Notes under the pieces: model-generated
The model's input: only the letters and a program-made list of their open reading frames with translations
The model's database searches: none
What the model was told of the DNA's origin: nothing
Part shown: positions 11,209 through 22,773 of the stretch, piece by piece
Layout: the number at the start of each line of letters is the position of its first letter
Numbering within the stretch: position 1 is the stretch's first letter
Translations under genes and position numbers: made by a program
DNA from: Citrus sinensis
Lineage: Eukaryota > Streptophyta > Magnoliopsida > Sapindales > Rutaceae
DNA length: 64,000 nt
Direction: 5' to 3'
Assembly (NCBI RefSeq): GCF_022201045.2
Contig: NC_068562.1
Coordinates: forward strand, 5,066,001 to 5,130,000

Positions 11209-12795
11209 ATGGCACCGGCCGCTCTGCCCAGTCGAAATGAGCCGTGTTGGGGAGAGCCCAAGGTTTATGCGAGGAGGCACTCGAGCGCAACCACCACCAC
11301 CACTGTCGCCGCCTCCGCTGCGAACTATAGGGACACTAAGAATAACAACATTCCTAAATGCAACAATCCTCCTCTTTTCCAATCAAAACCTAACCCGAAT
11401 CCGAACAAAGAGACCCGTGCACATGATCCAACAAGCAACGTGCATTTCAAGAAGACTCCTACGCCGGCCCAACCCCAATCCCTACCCGAATCGGATTATG
11501 TGACGTTCAATCTTGGTGCGTACACGAGGCGAGAACTCAAGGACCTGAGAAAGCGCCTGGTCTCTGATCTTGAAAGGGTCCGGAACCTCGGAACTCGGAT
11601 CGCGAACTCAGACTTCCAAGCCACACACGTTTACCCAACAACGAAGAGTCAAAACAGGGGAGGATCGAAACGGGCCAACCCGTTTGGAAACCCGAAGGCG
11701 AAACGAGCAGCCGCGGGGACACCGTCATTAACATCAACAAAGAATGCGATGCGAAGGTGTGGTGAGATACTGACAAAGCTGATGAAGGACAAACAGGGGT
11801 GGGCTTTCAACACCCCCGTGGATGTCGTCTCGTTGCGTCTCCGCGACTATCATGACATCATCAAGAAGCCGATGGATTTGGGGACGGTCAGGTCAAAACT
11901 GGAAAACAATGTTTACAAGTGTCCGCAGGAATTCGCAGAAGATGTGAGACTCACCTTTAACAACGCGCTGGTGTACAATCCTAAGGGTCACTATGTTTAC
12001 GCAATGGCAGAGACCTTGTCAGCTAAATTCGAGCAAATGTTTCAGAAATTGTCCAAGCAGCAGCAACGGCAGGGGATTTTGGTTAATAAGGAAGAAGAAG
12101 CAGCATTGGTGAGGGGAAGGGGGAAGGGAAGGGGAAAAGCGAGGGAGATGAGTTTGGAAGAGAAGATGGCGTTGGGGAGGAGTCTGGAGGAGTTGCCGCA
12201 AGAGGAATTGGGAAAGTTGTTGGGTATTGTTAAGAAGAGAAATAGTGGTAATGGGAGTTTGTCTTGCCATGGGGATGAGATTGAACTGGATATTGAGGCG
12301 CTTGATAATGATACGCTGTGGCAACTTGTTCGATTCGTGGATAATTTTAAGAAAGCTGAGAAGGATAAAACCGAGAAGGAACCCATGTGCAGCCAAGTTG
12401 CAGTTGCAGTTGCAGCACCTGTGGTGATTGAGAGGAGCAAGAAAGGGAACGTTGCTGCGGAGGAGGAGGTGGACATCGGAGAGGAGATTCCGGTGCAAAA
12501 TTACCCGCCAGTGGTGATTGAGAGGGATGATGCTTCAAGTGGCACCTCTACTTCCAGCACTGATTCGGAGGATTCCTCTTCCTCTACCTCTAGTGGTATT
12601 TATCATTACTATCATAAAGCTCAAGCTCTTTTTATTTATTTTGTTTTGATTTGTTTGTGGAAATATTAGAACGTAGTCTAGTTTCAGTCGATGAGGTGAA
12701 TGATGTAGTGACTGTGGGTTGTGCGTGCTGCAGGTTCGGGGAGTAGTTCATCATCTGATGATGACACTGCCCAATCACCATTTCCTGGAGCCTGA
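11209..12795 (+). CDS. GTE7: Bromodomain and ET-domain transcription factor, GTE2/GTE7 type
   Basis: Exons 11209-12595 and 12734-12795 give 482 residues. After a low-complexity N-terminus, a conserved plant GTE segment YVTFNLGAYTRRELKDLRKR is followed by a single bromodomain (about residues 181-280: MRRCGEILTKLM, GWAFNTPVD, KKPMDLGTVRSKLE, and the acetyl-lysine pocket region NNALVYNPKG). An ET/NET domain follows at about 314-386 (EEKMALGRSLEELPQEELG, EIELDIEALDNDTLWQLVRF). The tail is serine/acidic and ends SPFPGA. BET-like factors of this group read acetylated histones and recruit transcription machinery in the nucleus. The single intron lies in the serine-rich tail. GTE2 and GTE7 are close paralogues, so the exact number is uncertain. 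Confidence 0.92.
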
Positions 12796-14615
12796 AGAAA
12801 TGCCCACCATGACGACCCATCAAGCTTCTTGAAATTTTTTTGAAGATTATTACTATTGTATTTGTTTTGGGGAAACTACTTTTTGCTGGACTTGCTGATG
12901 GGTGGTGGTGAAAATGTCCAATTTGTAATGGTTGTAAAGTGAAGATTTTGACGGCTAGCCAGCAGCACTAGTTTTTAAGTGACTTGATTAGGAAACTAGG
13001 TTTACGTAATTAGGTGTCTGTTTTTAGCTTTAGTTGGTGACTTGGTGGGTGTACTGGATCAAACATAAAGATGAAGTGTAAAAAGAATTGGATTTGTGGC
13101 CAAAAAAAAAAAATTAGGGCTTCACCATCTCAGGCATCAGCAGAATGGCCACAGAGACATAGCTGAAGAATTATGTACAGAGAGGATACTGGATACCGTC
13201 ATTATCATGTTCATATGCGCAATGAGAAAAAGGTTTTTTTTTTTTTTAATTTGTCTATTTGCTCTGTGGGAATTACTGCTTCTGCATGTGATGTGTGTCC
13301 TTTTATCTCATGAGTCATCATGATATATAGGCAGCTTTGGTCGTCATTTTGCACCGGCTTACTCCTTTCATTTTCCTGGCTATTTTCACCTTTCTGTATG
13401 CCTTTCCTTTTACCCTTATTTTAAAAGCTCTCACTTTTTGTTTGGTTTTTTGACTCCATATTGATTGATGATCGAGTGATTCACCTATTAACGAACTTTT
13501 TACTTCTATAAATGAACTTTCTTGTCTTAATCCAATGTTGATCCACGAATTTTGCAGCAAGAAATAGGGCTTCTATTAAAGATTTCCCGCATCATTTTGC
13601 AACAAGAAATAGCGTTTCGCTATCAATATTTCAATAGTGCTATTTCTGATTCTCGGATTCCCTTTGTGTTTAATTTTTTCATTGTATATCCCCGAAGGAA
13701 ACATGGGCATAAACCTTGTGGCAGGGCTGATAAAAATTCAATTTGATGACGCTGGAGCACCCACTGGCATTTGTACTGGCAAGGATTTAAGAGCTATTGT
13801 TTCCCATGCTTTCCCAATATGGATGAAAGAATTGACCCTTTTTCATTTATATTGCCTTTCCGTTGTCTTTGCTATCTAGAATGAGACAGGGTAATTTTTA
13901 CTATTTCCCCCTGAACTTGGTCCAACCCAAAGTTTGATGGATAGATTTCACGTCCAAATATGTTTAACTATTACAAAACTTTTCTTCAAAAATATTAGAC
14001 TTCATTAATAACGTGGACACCTACAAAATAAATCTTATCTCCTCTTTAAATGGTGACGGTAATCAGGTATCTCTCGATCGAAGACTTATATAAATCTTGA
14101 AGGAATTAGCTGGAGAGGAAAAAAGAAAAAAACAGAGGTAAATGGTTCTGCTACAGCTAAATATCTATCATTTTTATAGGTCCAAGTTCAAATGAGTACG
14201 ATCAAAGATATGTCATTTACTGAATACGTCCATTCAAATCAGTTGGAAGTATGATCATTCAAGACAGGAATTCATTGAAGCAGAGAAGATATGTGAAGAG
14301 TAATATAAGTAACCAAGCTAAGGATTGGAAAAACACACAGCATAATCTTCACAGGAGATAGAAGAAAATAAAATAAAACATTTTCTGAATCATGCACGGC
14401 CAAGATTTCATCACAGGATGCCATACATTATTGATAAGTACTCAGGCCACTGGAAACGAAGTGCTTCCAGCATCCAACACGATATACAGAATACAAACTT
14501 CATATAACAGCAGATTCTTTTACTTAGCAAGATAGACACTATCCAAGTAGTAGCAGCAACCCTGTCAGGGCATAAGTCTGGAGAGTTTAGTCCAGTCTTC
14601 CAAGATGCTTAGAGA
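12796..14615. other. Spacer between convergent GTE and GRDP genes
   Basis: Presumed 3' UTRs of the two convergent genes. Small reading frames around 13552-13879 have no recognisable homology and no splice partners. I see nothing further. Confidence 0.5.
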
Positions 14616-17600
14616 TCAAGCAACTACAGTCTCATTCATGGAGACAGATGTTTCTTTTGACTGCTCCTCATTGCAAGCATTACCAACTTTGTATTCGGAT
14701 GCAGATTTGGCAACAAGATTACCTCCACAGCCACCGCCGCAGCCACCACAGCCACCAGTCTTAACCGTGTTTCCACACCCTGCTCCACAACCACCAGAGC
14801 CACACCCACCAGTCTTAACCATGTTCCCACACCCTGCTCCACAACCACCAGAGCCACACCCCCCTCCACATTCACCACCACCACATCCACTGCTTTTCAC
14901 CAGGGCTGCACACCCGCCACCACAACCACCACCACAACCGCCACCACATCCGCCACCACATCCCCCACATCCACCACCGTTCACCATGTTTCCACAACCT
15001 CCACCTCCCCCACCACACCCGCCGCATCCACTACTTTTCACACTTGCTACACGTCCACCACCACAACCACTGCCACATCCTCCACAGCCACCACTGTTCA
15101 ACTCATTAGTCATGTTCTTGTTCAACTCTGGTTCATCTTCTACAGGAGGGATCATTTTGGTACATATGCCCTCCTCTCGTAACCCTTCAACACGATCAGA
15201 TGCACTCTTCATCTCCTTCATAATTTCATCGTTAGCAGTGAAGCCATCATATCCTTCCTTCAAAGCATCTGAAAGTATAAAAGCTGATATGATTCCCAGT
15301 AACAGAAACCATTCTTCTTTTACCTACATTGTTTTAGACAGCAACACACATGCTGTAAGTGATGAATTCCCCTTTGCTTTGATAACATTTGGCAAATAGA
15401 ACTATTGTACCTTGATGACTCCAGATTTCAAGTCAAGCAATGCAATTGCTTTTCCGTACGGATCTGCTGGTGAAAATTCAATGGCTGTCACAAAGTCTTC
15501 TTCAGATCTCTGCTTCTGACAATGTTTGTGTTCATAATCCAGCTTTCTGCCTGGAAAGAGGTTAATCTACTCCAAAGAAGATAAGCACAAAATCATAAAA
15601 TTGATCAAAACTCAAACAAGCAGAAGATTTATGGGAATGGATGTATTAAAATGCAAGGAATAAACTGCAAGTATATTGCATTTGGGAAAAGCACCAAAAC
15701 CTAGCCAGTCAAATTGAAATAATAAATAAACTAAAGTGATTTTCCACCAATATATTAGGAACTCAAACTATGGAAAGCATGATCCTGGTTGGTATGAATA
15801 CAACCCCTTGAGTTCAATGAACGAACTTCTTATGAAATGTATTGCACTAGCTATCACATAAGTTGGCAAATTTAGAGCTCCGGGGTCCATGCAAGTAGTC
15901 CACAGCATGAGCGGGGTTGTATCAACGTTCTAGTTTGCAATAACTATGAACTTATTTATTAAATCAGCTCCACAGGACAGTCTTTGAAGATAAACTTAAA
16001 ACAGTAAAGTGAATGGTGGAAATTCACTTTATAGTGCAAAATTTTACATTCTTCGGGCATATGGATGGGCAATTTTCAAATAAGAATGTACCGAAAATTC
16101 CAACAGGGCCCAGACAGATAAGACAATGGGGACTGAAGAGAAGCAAGAACATGATAGATACATACCATTCTATTGCCTAGGAGCTCAAAGAGATGACCTT
16201 CTTTACTGGATTTCTTCTTGAGACTCCAGCAGCAATCCATCACAGACCACCCAGTCTCAACCATTTCTGCCAAAGTAATTGTTTCACCTGATTCTGTAAC
16301 ACCAATAACTTGCTTCTTCAGAGTGCAGTTATCTCCTCCCTTTTCCTTCTTAGGGTCCCTGAAATGTAACCCAGGCCAGAAAGCAGTATAAGTGTTTCTG
16401 AATATTATACAAGATGCAAAATACCAATAACTGATACAGTTCGAAAGATGGATGGGAAGAGTAAATCATTTGGAAGAGAGATTCTCATAACTTGACAAAA
16501 AACAAGACCAAGAAAGAAGCATTTAACCCCTTTTTATTGCTTAATGATCTAATTGTACCTCATTTGAAGACTGATCACCTCAGACTGAGTTTCATCAATG
16601 ACACGGGTCCAGCTCTTAGCAGGCTGAATCCTTCCAGGAAGGGGGAAAAAGCAAGAACCTTTTGATAAAGGCCGGGAACGAACCATGCGAAGTAAATGTG
16701 GTGCTAGGGTTGGAATGGTAAATGAGACAGCAATTCGGAGGCTGATCGGTTTTGAGCTCACATTGCCAGATCTGGGCACTAGGTCAAACCATTGTTCCAC
16801 TGCAAGTTTAGATATTGGACTTATGAAGTTTTGAAGAGAGAGTGAAGCAGTACCCATTGTCTTTGATGCCCCTGTCATTGGTATTTTAGAAGTTGAATGT
16901 GATACAAGTTCAAACAACAGTTCTCCGGCGGCTTCACACTGAAAGGAAGCAACTTGTTTCATCCCAGATTTGGACAAAATAGTAAGTTTCTGTTTAGCAT
17001 TAAAGAAGATATCAGGTTGTGATTTACTGAAGAAGACAAAAAGGTCTCCCTTGTGATCCTCAGGTAAGTTTTTAACAGCAACAATCTCCACAAAGACCTG
17101 AAAAGGGGAATGAAGAACATTAAAGAATAACCTTGGATAATGAGAGCTGCTGAAATAATATTGGTTCAGGCTGAAGATATCGTCATTCAGGGTGCAAATA
17201 CAAACGCAGAACAAAGAAAATAAGCAGTCTATAGGCACATCAGATCATAGCACTTACCACAAAAAGAGTTGCATATTATCTATAGAGAAAGGCACAACTG
17301 AAATTTTAATTTAATTCTACCAAAGCGCTCGAGTTTTCATTGAACCAGAACTTTCCAAGTTCACAAATGACAAATATCTTCAGATTTGTTATGAACCTGG
17401 CCAGGTCTTATGACAATAGAACATCATTCCCAGCATATAGTTCTTTAAGAAGAACACTCTACAAGACCACTTCAATCCCCGTTGTTACTCTAATGAAGTC
17501 AACTTTTGAGGTGCAGGTTAAGAAATATACTCGATTATTTATTTATTTATTATTGGCAAATACTTGCTTAATCAGTAACATTTAAGCTCTTGCAAGCCAC

Positions 17601-20173
17601 TTGATGATATATCAAAATACAAGAAAACAAGGAAGGAAAAGTGTAGAACATGCAGTTGAGATGTATATAAAGACAAACTTATTCAGGAGAGACAAAAGGT
17701 CAGCAGGAAATTACCTCCGCAATCTTCAAATCCAGAATATGAATAATTTTCTGGCACTCTTTTGATGAAACTACCTCCTTGCTGACAATATCAGATGAGA
17801 AGGGAATCGTAGTGAGTGGAGATGGTGCAGTCCCTCTATACATTGCTCCTGCTTTCGGATACCTTGAGCCAAAGGTCTCTTCCCACTGCTTGGTAGTCCC
17901 AGAAAATCCAGTGTCAAGCTTCTTTCCTTTAGTTCTGTCTTGGTCCATATCATCATGCTCCAATACCTTGCCAAGCGTTTTATTCATATCTTTACAGTAA
18001 GAATCAGGATGCAACTGATGCGTATGCCAGATAAGATCGATGTCATAAGTTGGGACACAAAAGCGTTTTATGGACCTCTCCCTGTTTTTCTTAATCAGGT
18101 GCAGAAATCCCTTATATCTGGCCACAGCTTCCTCAAGAAAGACATCATTGTTAAAATGGGATCTGGATACCTGATATGGAAAAGCAACAAGATAATTAAC
18201 AAGAAAACAAATAAAGTGCCAAATACTAATTTGAAAAATAATATTTGTCAATCAAATTAGGTAGCGAGATAATTATAAGGACCAGTGGCACTCACTTTCA
18301 AAAGAAATTCATGGTCAGGGCCACAGCACCAATTAAACTGTTATGTACTTAAAAGTCCAAAAGGACACATTTACTAAGAACTACATATCATCCCTTTTAA
18401 ATCAGACTAAAAAGAAATGAACTACATATCATGTCTTTTTTTATCAAAAAAAAAAAAAAAAGACTTGAAGTCAGATAGAAATAGTATGGAAAACCATAAC
18501 AAACTCAAACACTCAATATAGTTTATGAAAATCATATTCTTTTGGTTGAAATTCAATGTCAAAATAAGAGTTTTTATAAAATGAGAATTCTTTTTACATT
18601 CAGAGGACTGGTGTATACCAAGCCTTCTATCTAAATCAAATAGTATTATTCATTAGAATCTTAAGATATCAAATCCCAATGAAGAGTAATATATCTTGAC
18701 AGAGTTCCGAAACAAACAGAAACACTGACCATACTTCCAAAGATTGAATTTTTTTTGTAAGTGTATTGCCCAAGCGGTAAAAACATTTTCCCAATTTTGA
18801 TAGAAAATTATTAGTAGCTGCCAAGGAACCAACTGAAGCCAGCTACAGGAGTGTGAAAAGAACTAAAGATGGCCATGACAGCTAGGAAGTCCCTTGCACC
18901 AGGCTCTAAATTGATACTGCTGCCTTTTTCAATAATTAGACTAGCAAAGCAATCAATTATTCATGTGATCTAAAACTAACTATGCAATGAAATAAAATTC
19001 CAGAGTGATTAATTAAGACATAACTACCAGAATAAACTCAACCATAGTGCCTAAAGGAAACACTATCTGTGTCCTCTCCAAACCTGATAAAAGAAGGGAC
19101 TCTGTCTTTTAACAGCTGAAACCAGATCATATTTGGTGAACTTTTCAAGCCCAGAAAGTTCAGCTGAAAAATCCTCCGAAGAAATTTTTGCCAAGTCAAG
19201 TTCATAGGGTTCCTCTGGATATAGTCTATTCCAAATTTCTTCAGTTTCCTTTCTACAAGTTCCTTGAATGGAAGAGACAACATAAGAGTTGTCAAGGTTC
19301 TTCCCATAAAGTTCCTCACAATCAGATTTGTATTGTACCTAAATTAAAGAGGCAAGAAAGTCACTTAGCAACTTTAGATTCCCTAGCCAGCATACGTGTA
19401 TGATTCAGCCAGAAAACTTACGGGGTTGAGCCTGTGACAGTGCCAAATCCATTCACAATCGAGAGGAACAACAAGGCACCCTTTGGAAATGTGGGACTCA
19501 GAATGTTTGGCAAGCAATGGGAGCCAACAAGCATTATACCTGAAATTAACATCAGTATATCAATAAAATGAAAAGTAAAGACCCTAAAGCTGTGTATAAA
19601 TGGATACTTAAGAAGAAAATATCCATATATTCTAACCCCAGTTGTTATAACCTTCACCAGAAAAATACATCTGATAACGAACCAAATAATTTAAAGAGTA
19701 TGAACTCCCGGAGTTGACATGGAGAGTTAAATCCAAAACCAAAAGTGAGTTAATTGGTATCAAAAGAAATAAAGGATACCATAACACAAAATGAATTCAT
19801 GGTTGCGGCAGTCTTATCATCTAACAAAGGAAACCCAAAAAAACAAAAACCATTAGAAAAAGAAAAAGGGACCCTAAGCTGCCTGTGCTCAATATAAAGA
19901 AGGCCAGCAAATAAATATATACCAAAAAAAAAAAAAAAAAAACACAAGCTGGAAAGTTTAGACCTAGAAGAAAGTGGACAGAGTGATTGGAATGCTAAGT
20001 GGTTACCTATAAATTGCCCTTTGAAGGGTAGGGCCTTCGTAGAGCCAACGGTTTCTATCAACAGCAGCAAGAAACTGAAGCTGCTGTTTGGCTGCAGCCA
20101 CAAGGTCATCTACGCTTATCTCAATCTCTTGCGCTTCAGCCCATTCAAACTCTTGTTCCTTCGCCATCTCCAT
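14616..20173 (-). CDS. GRDP1: Glycine-rich domain protein (DUF1399), GRDP1/2 type
   Basis: Eight exons read leftward: 20173-20007, 19539-19422, 19338-19084, 18170-17715, 17097-16559, 16358-16166, 15566-15411 and 15323-14616. Seven junctions close in phase to give 863 residues (known plant members are about 790-820). Order: an N-terminal DUF1399 region with paired WIWHCHRLNP and DLIWHTHQLHP motifs, a C2-like middle (FVEIVAVKNLPEDHKGDLFV), then about 130 residues of Gly/Cys repeats (CGGGCGGGCGG blocks, about 705-838) and a short polar tail ending MNETVVA. The Arabidopsis proteins are implicated in abscisic-acid/stress responses and auxin-linked growth; their biochemistry is unresolved. Exon 7 starts at INLFPGRKLDYE, since a later AG would break the frame. 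The antisense strand of the Gly/Cys exon is open but is only its shadow. Confidence 0.9.
14738..15107 (-). repeat. Gly/Cys codon repeats in the last GRDP exon
   Basis: Repeats of GGN and TGY codons encode the GCGG tail. On the plus strand they read as CCACCA/CCACAACC. Two ~42-bp blocks near 14766-14850 are close copies, a sign of slippage or unequal exchange. Confidence 0.7.
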
Positions 20174-20988
20174 TTCTCAGTTCTCGCTGAATAAACAATT
20201 CCAAATCACCTACATTCCCACTCATCTAAAATACTTCTAAACTACGTTTTATAAAATATCATGCAAACTTTGAAAACAATAATTAGAAAAGTCTACACGG
20301 CGAAAAGTCAAACGTTGAAAATGTAAAAATTCCTGCATTTTCTCGGCAAACAAACAAAGCAAATTCTAATTCATTATCTAACAGTAACTCAGCATCGTAA
20401 CTGGTCTACGAAATTAACACAAACAGATTAAGACTACCAAATAATAGAAATTAAAATGATGTGTTGAAAAGGGAATCATAATTGTAATAACGTTACCAGA
20501 ACAATGCCAACACTGTATCTGTAATTCTTTACGATCGATATGAATAGTTAAATATTATGTATGTGATGTGATGCGAGGTGACTGTTTGTTGTTGCTTTTC
20601 CTTTGAGCTTCGGGTCCGGTATTTATCGTTGATGTGGTCAGATGGCTGGTTTAAGGAAATGGCCGAATTGCCCTTCCTTAAGTCGTTGAAAGTACAAAAA
20701 GAGATAAATAATGAGCCATTGTTGTTGCCCAAAAGACCATCCTGCCCTTATTGGGCATTACTAACATGCTTTTTGTTTCCCTCGGGAAAAACCTGAAAAG
20801 GGCGGGGGAGGGGGGGAATTTTTATTTAAACAATTTATTATTATTATTATCATTATTTTTTTTTAAATTGCGGGTTTTATGCGTAAGTTGCTAACTTTCT
20901 ATACTTATACCAAAATTACGTATAAGAAAAAAATTATGTCTTTTTCAGTTTTTAAAAATTTAACATAATTAAATTTAGAGGGGATCCC
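20174..20988. other. 5' region of GRDP
   Basis: Promoter and leader of the leftward GRDP gene, AT-rich, with a short G-rich tract near 20800-20815. No other gene seen. Confidence 0.45.
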
Positions 20989-21074
20989 CTATCTTACATG
21001 CATGTAAGATACATGCCTCTCACGTGAATAGTATGTGGTGAGAGGCATTTATCTTACATGCATGTAAGATAGAG
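20989..21074. mobile_element. RY-palindrome foldback element, copy A
   Basis: Both ends are the perfect 20-bp palindrome ATCTTACATGCATGTAAGAT (20991-21010 and 21051-21070). The DNA between them is also inverted (ACATGCCTCTCAC against GTGAGAGGCATTT). It is therefore a palindrome nested in a larger foldback. The centre of each end is CATGCATG, the RY element bound by B3 factors such as ABI3/FUS3/LEC2. Shorter than copy B. The element type is unknown; a MITE-like foldback is the best guess. Confidence 0.75.
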
Positions 21075-22040
21075 TTTGCCAATTTAGAGTGCGTTGTTTG
21101 AGACAATTACGTTGCCGCACCATAGCTGGTCCCCACTCTATTTTCTAAGGAATATTTTCTTAAAATAAAACAAAATGTAACTACCCCAAATGCATGCTTA
21201 GTAAGCAAGCCACTCATTGGTTTGAGTAGTAGACATTTCATTCCCGTGTGTGGTATAAATAAATTTTTTCAAAAATCTTTAGGATGGTTTGTAATAATAT
21301 AAAAATTAATTTTCATATTTAAAGGAATTACACGTCAATGATATAATTAATTTTAAATGATTACGTAATCTTGATTGTTTTAATTTCACATGAGAAGAGT
21401 TGAGCGCGTTGCTTATTTATTTTCGTTGTTTGTTTGGCAGATGTCGATGGAAGAACGACAACACACGATTGACACTGACTCTATTTTTCATTTTTGCATC
21501 GAAGTTATGACATAGTCACAGAGAAGCGATGACGAACATTCATGGAAAATTCACTGCCGAATGGGCTTGTGTTTGTCTAACCTTGACAACACTTTCCTCT
21601 TGTCATTTATAAAATAATAACAAAAGAATTTATGTTCACCAACAGCAATAAAATCTTTTTCAAATTAATATTTGGAGAATAAATTAGTCCCTCGATAATT
21701 TATGTATAATTACGTATGACTAATTATCTTGATCAAAATAAATCTAAGCTCATGCTACGAAGCTCAGTAATTTTGAGAAATAATCAAATAACCAAGTCTA
21801 GAATATATCTCAAAGATTTTTTGGTTTTAAAATGTAGAACCCCAAAATATCAAACTTTATCATGTCGTACAAATTTGAAATTTCGTGACAAAAGCCAACA
21901 GATTCCCCAGCAAACCAAGTTGGTGATGCGTTTCCGTTTCGGTTTGGCTACCAAATACCACCAATACCGTCATCATCCACCATTAGCATTTTTTTTTTTT
22001 CCAATGTTTATAATAAGACAATTAAGCAAGGAAGGGCAAT

Positions 22041-22151
22041 CTCTATCTTACATGCATGTAAGATACATTCCCCTCACATGAATAGTGTACGTATGGGACC
22101 CACACACTATTCATGTGAGAGGAGTGTATCTTACATGCATGTAAGATAGAG
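22041..22151. mobile_element. RY-palindrome foldback element, copy B
   Basis: Same ends as copy A: perfect 20-bp palindromes at 22045-22064 and 22128-22147. The stem is longer, about 44 bp with two mismatches (CCCTCACATGAATAGTGT against ACACTATTCATGTGAGAG), with a loop of roughly 20 bases. Copy A looks like an internally shortened relative. It lies 623 bp beyond the 3' end of the At4g37920-like gene. Confidence 0.8.
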
Positions 22152-22773
22152 GGACCCGCAAGGAAGGGATATAATGCGTGGGACCCGTCACGCTACTCAT
22201 GCTATACTTTGTTCGTTCTCTCCCGTCACTTTTGCGTGTACGAAACAGTTAGACAACTGTGCACTGCCACTGCTAGTAGTACAACCAGAGAGTGAAGTAC
22301 GATTGAGTCGAGCAAATGTCAGTACCAAAATTGCGCACCATCTCAACACGTGTGGTGCGTGAGAACTGCGGCTGTATATATGATGGGCTAGCCTAAACTT
22401 TGTGTACAAACAATTGTCTTTGGGCTGAAAAGAAAATTGGGCCGCTAGCTTAATGGTCTTTCCGTTGTCACTGTGCATCGCGCAATGCATTTCATTCGAA
22501 AATGCTTTAATACACCCATTCTGGAAGCCGTGAAAGAACGCACAAGTTTCCGGTCATCAAATAAACAATCCTAAAACTTTCCATACGAGACAATGACATC
22601 AAAATTCTCCTCTCTTAAGCTCCTCCAAGCAATTTCCCAAAAAACCAAAGATGGTTCCTATGTGTGGGCTATCAAACCCAAACTTCATCGTCACACTAAA
22701 ATTTCCATCTATTCCAGCCTACAGAAGCTTGACAGCCAACATTAGGAGAATTGGTAAAAACTGCAGAGTCACT
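22152..22773. other. 3' spacer of the At4g37920-like gene
   Basis: No gene seen; contains the presumed 3' UTR of the leftward gene. Confidence 0.45.

Noticed and set aside
12019-12498. 144-159 codon minus-strand frames inside GTE
   Set aside because: Antisense shadows of the ET-domain region, which is clearly coding on the plus strand.
13552-13879. Overlapping small frames in the GTE-GRDP spacer
   Set aside because: Two frames overlap with no homology and no splice partners. Probably 3' UTR or spacer.
14605-15399. 264-codon plus-strand frame rich in Pro and His
   Set aside because: It is the exact antisense of the Gly/Cys-repeat exon of GRDP. Repeated GGN/TGY codons leave the other strand open.
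19038-19319. 93-codon minus-strand frame with a Met start
   Set aside because: Wrong frame of GRDP exon 3. The frame that joins its neighbours in phase reads VQYKSDCEELYGKNLDNSYV.
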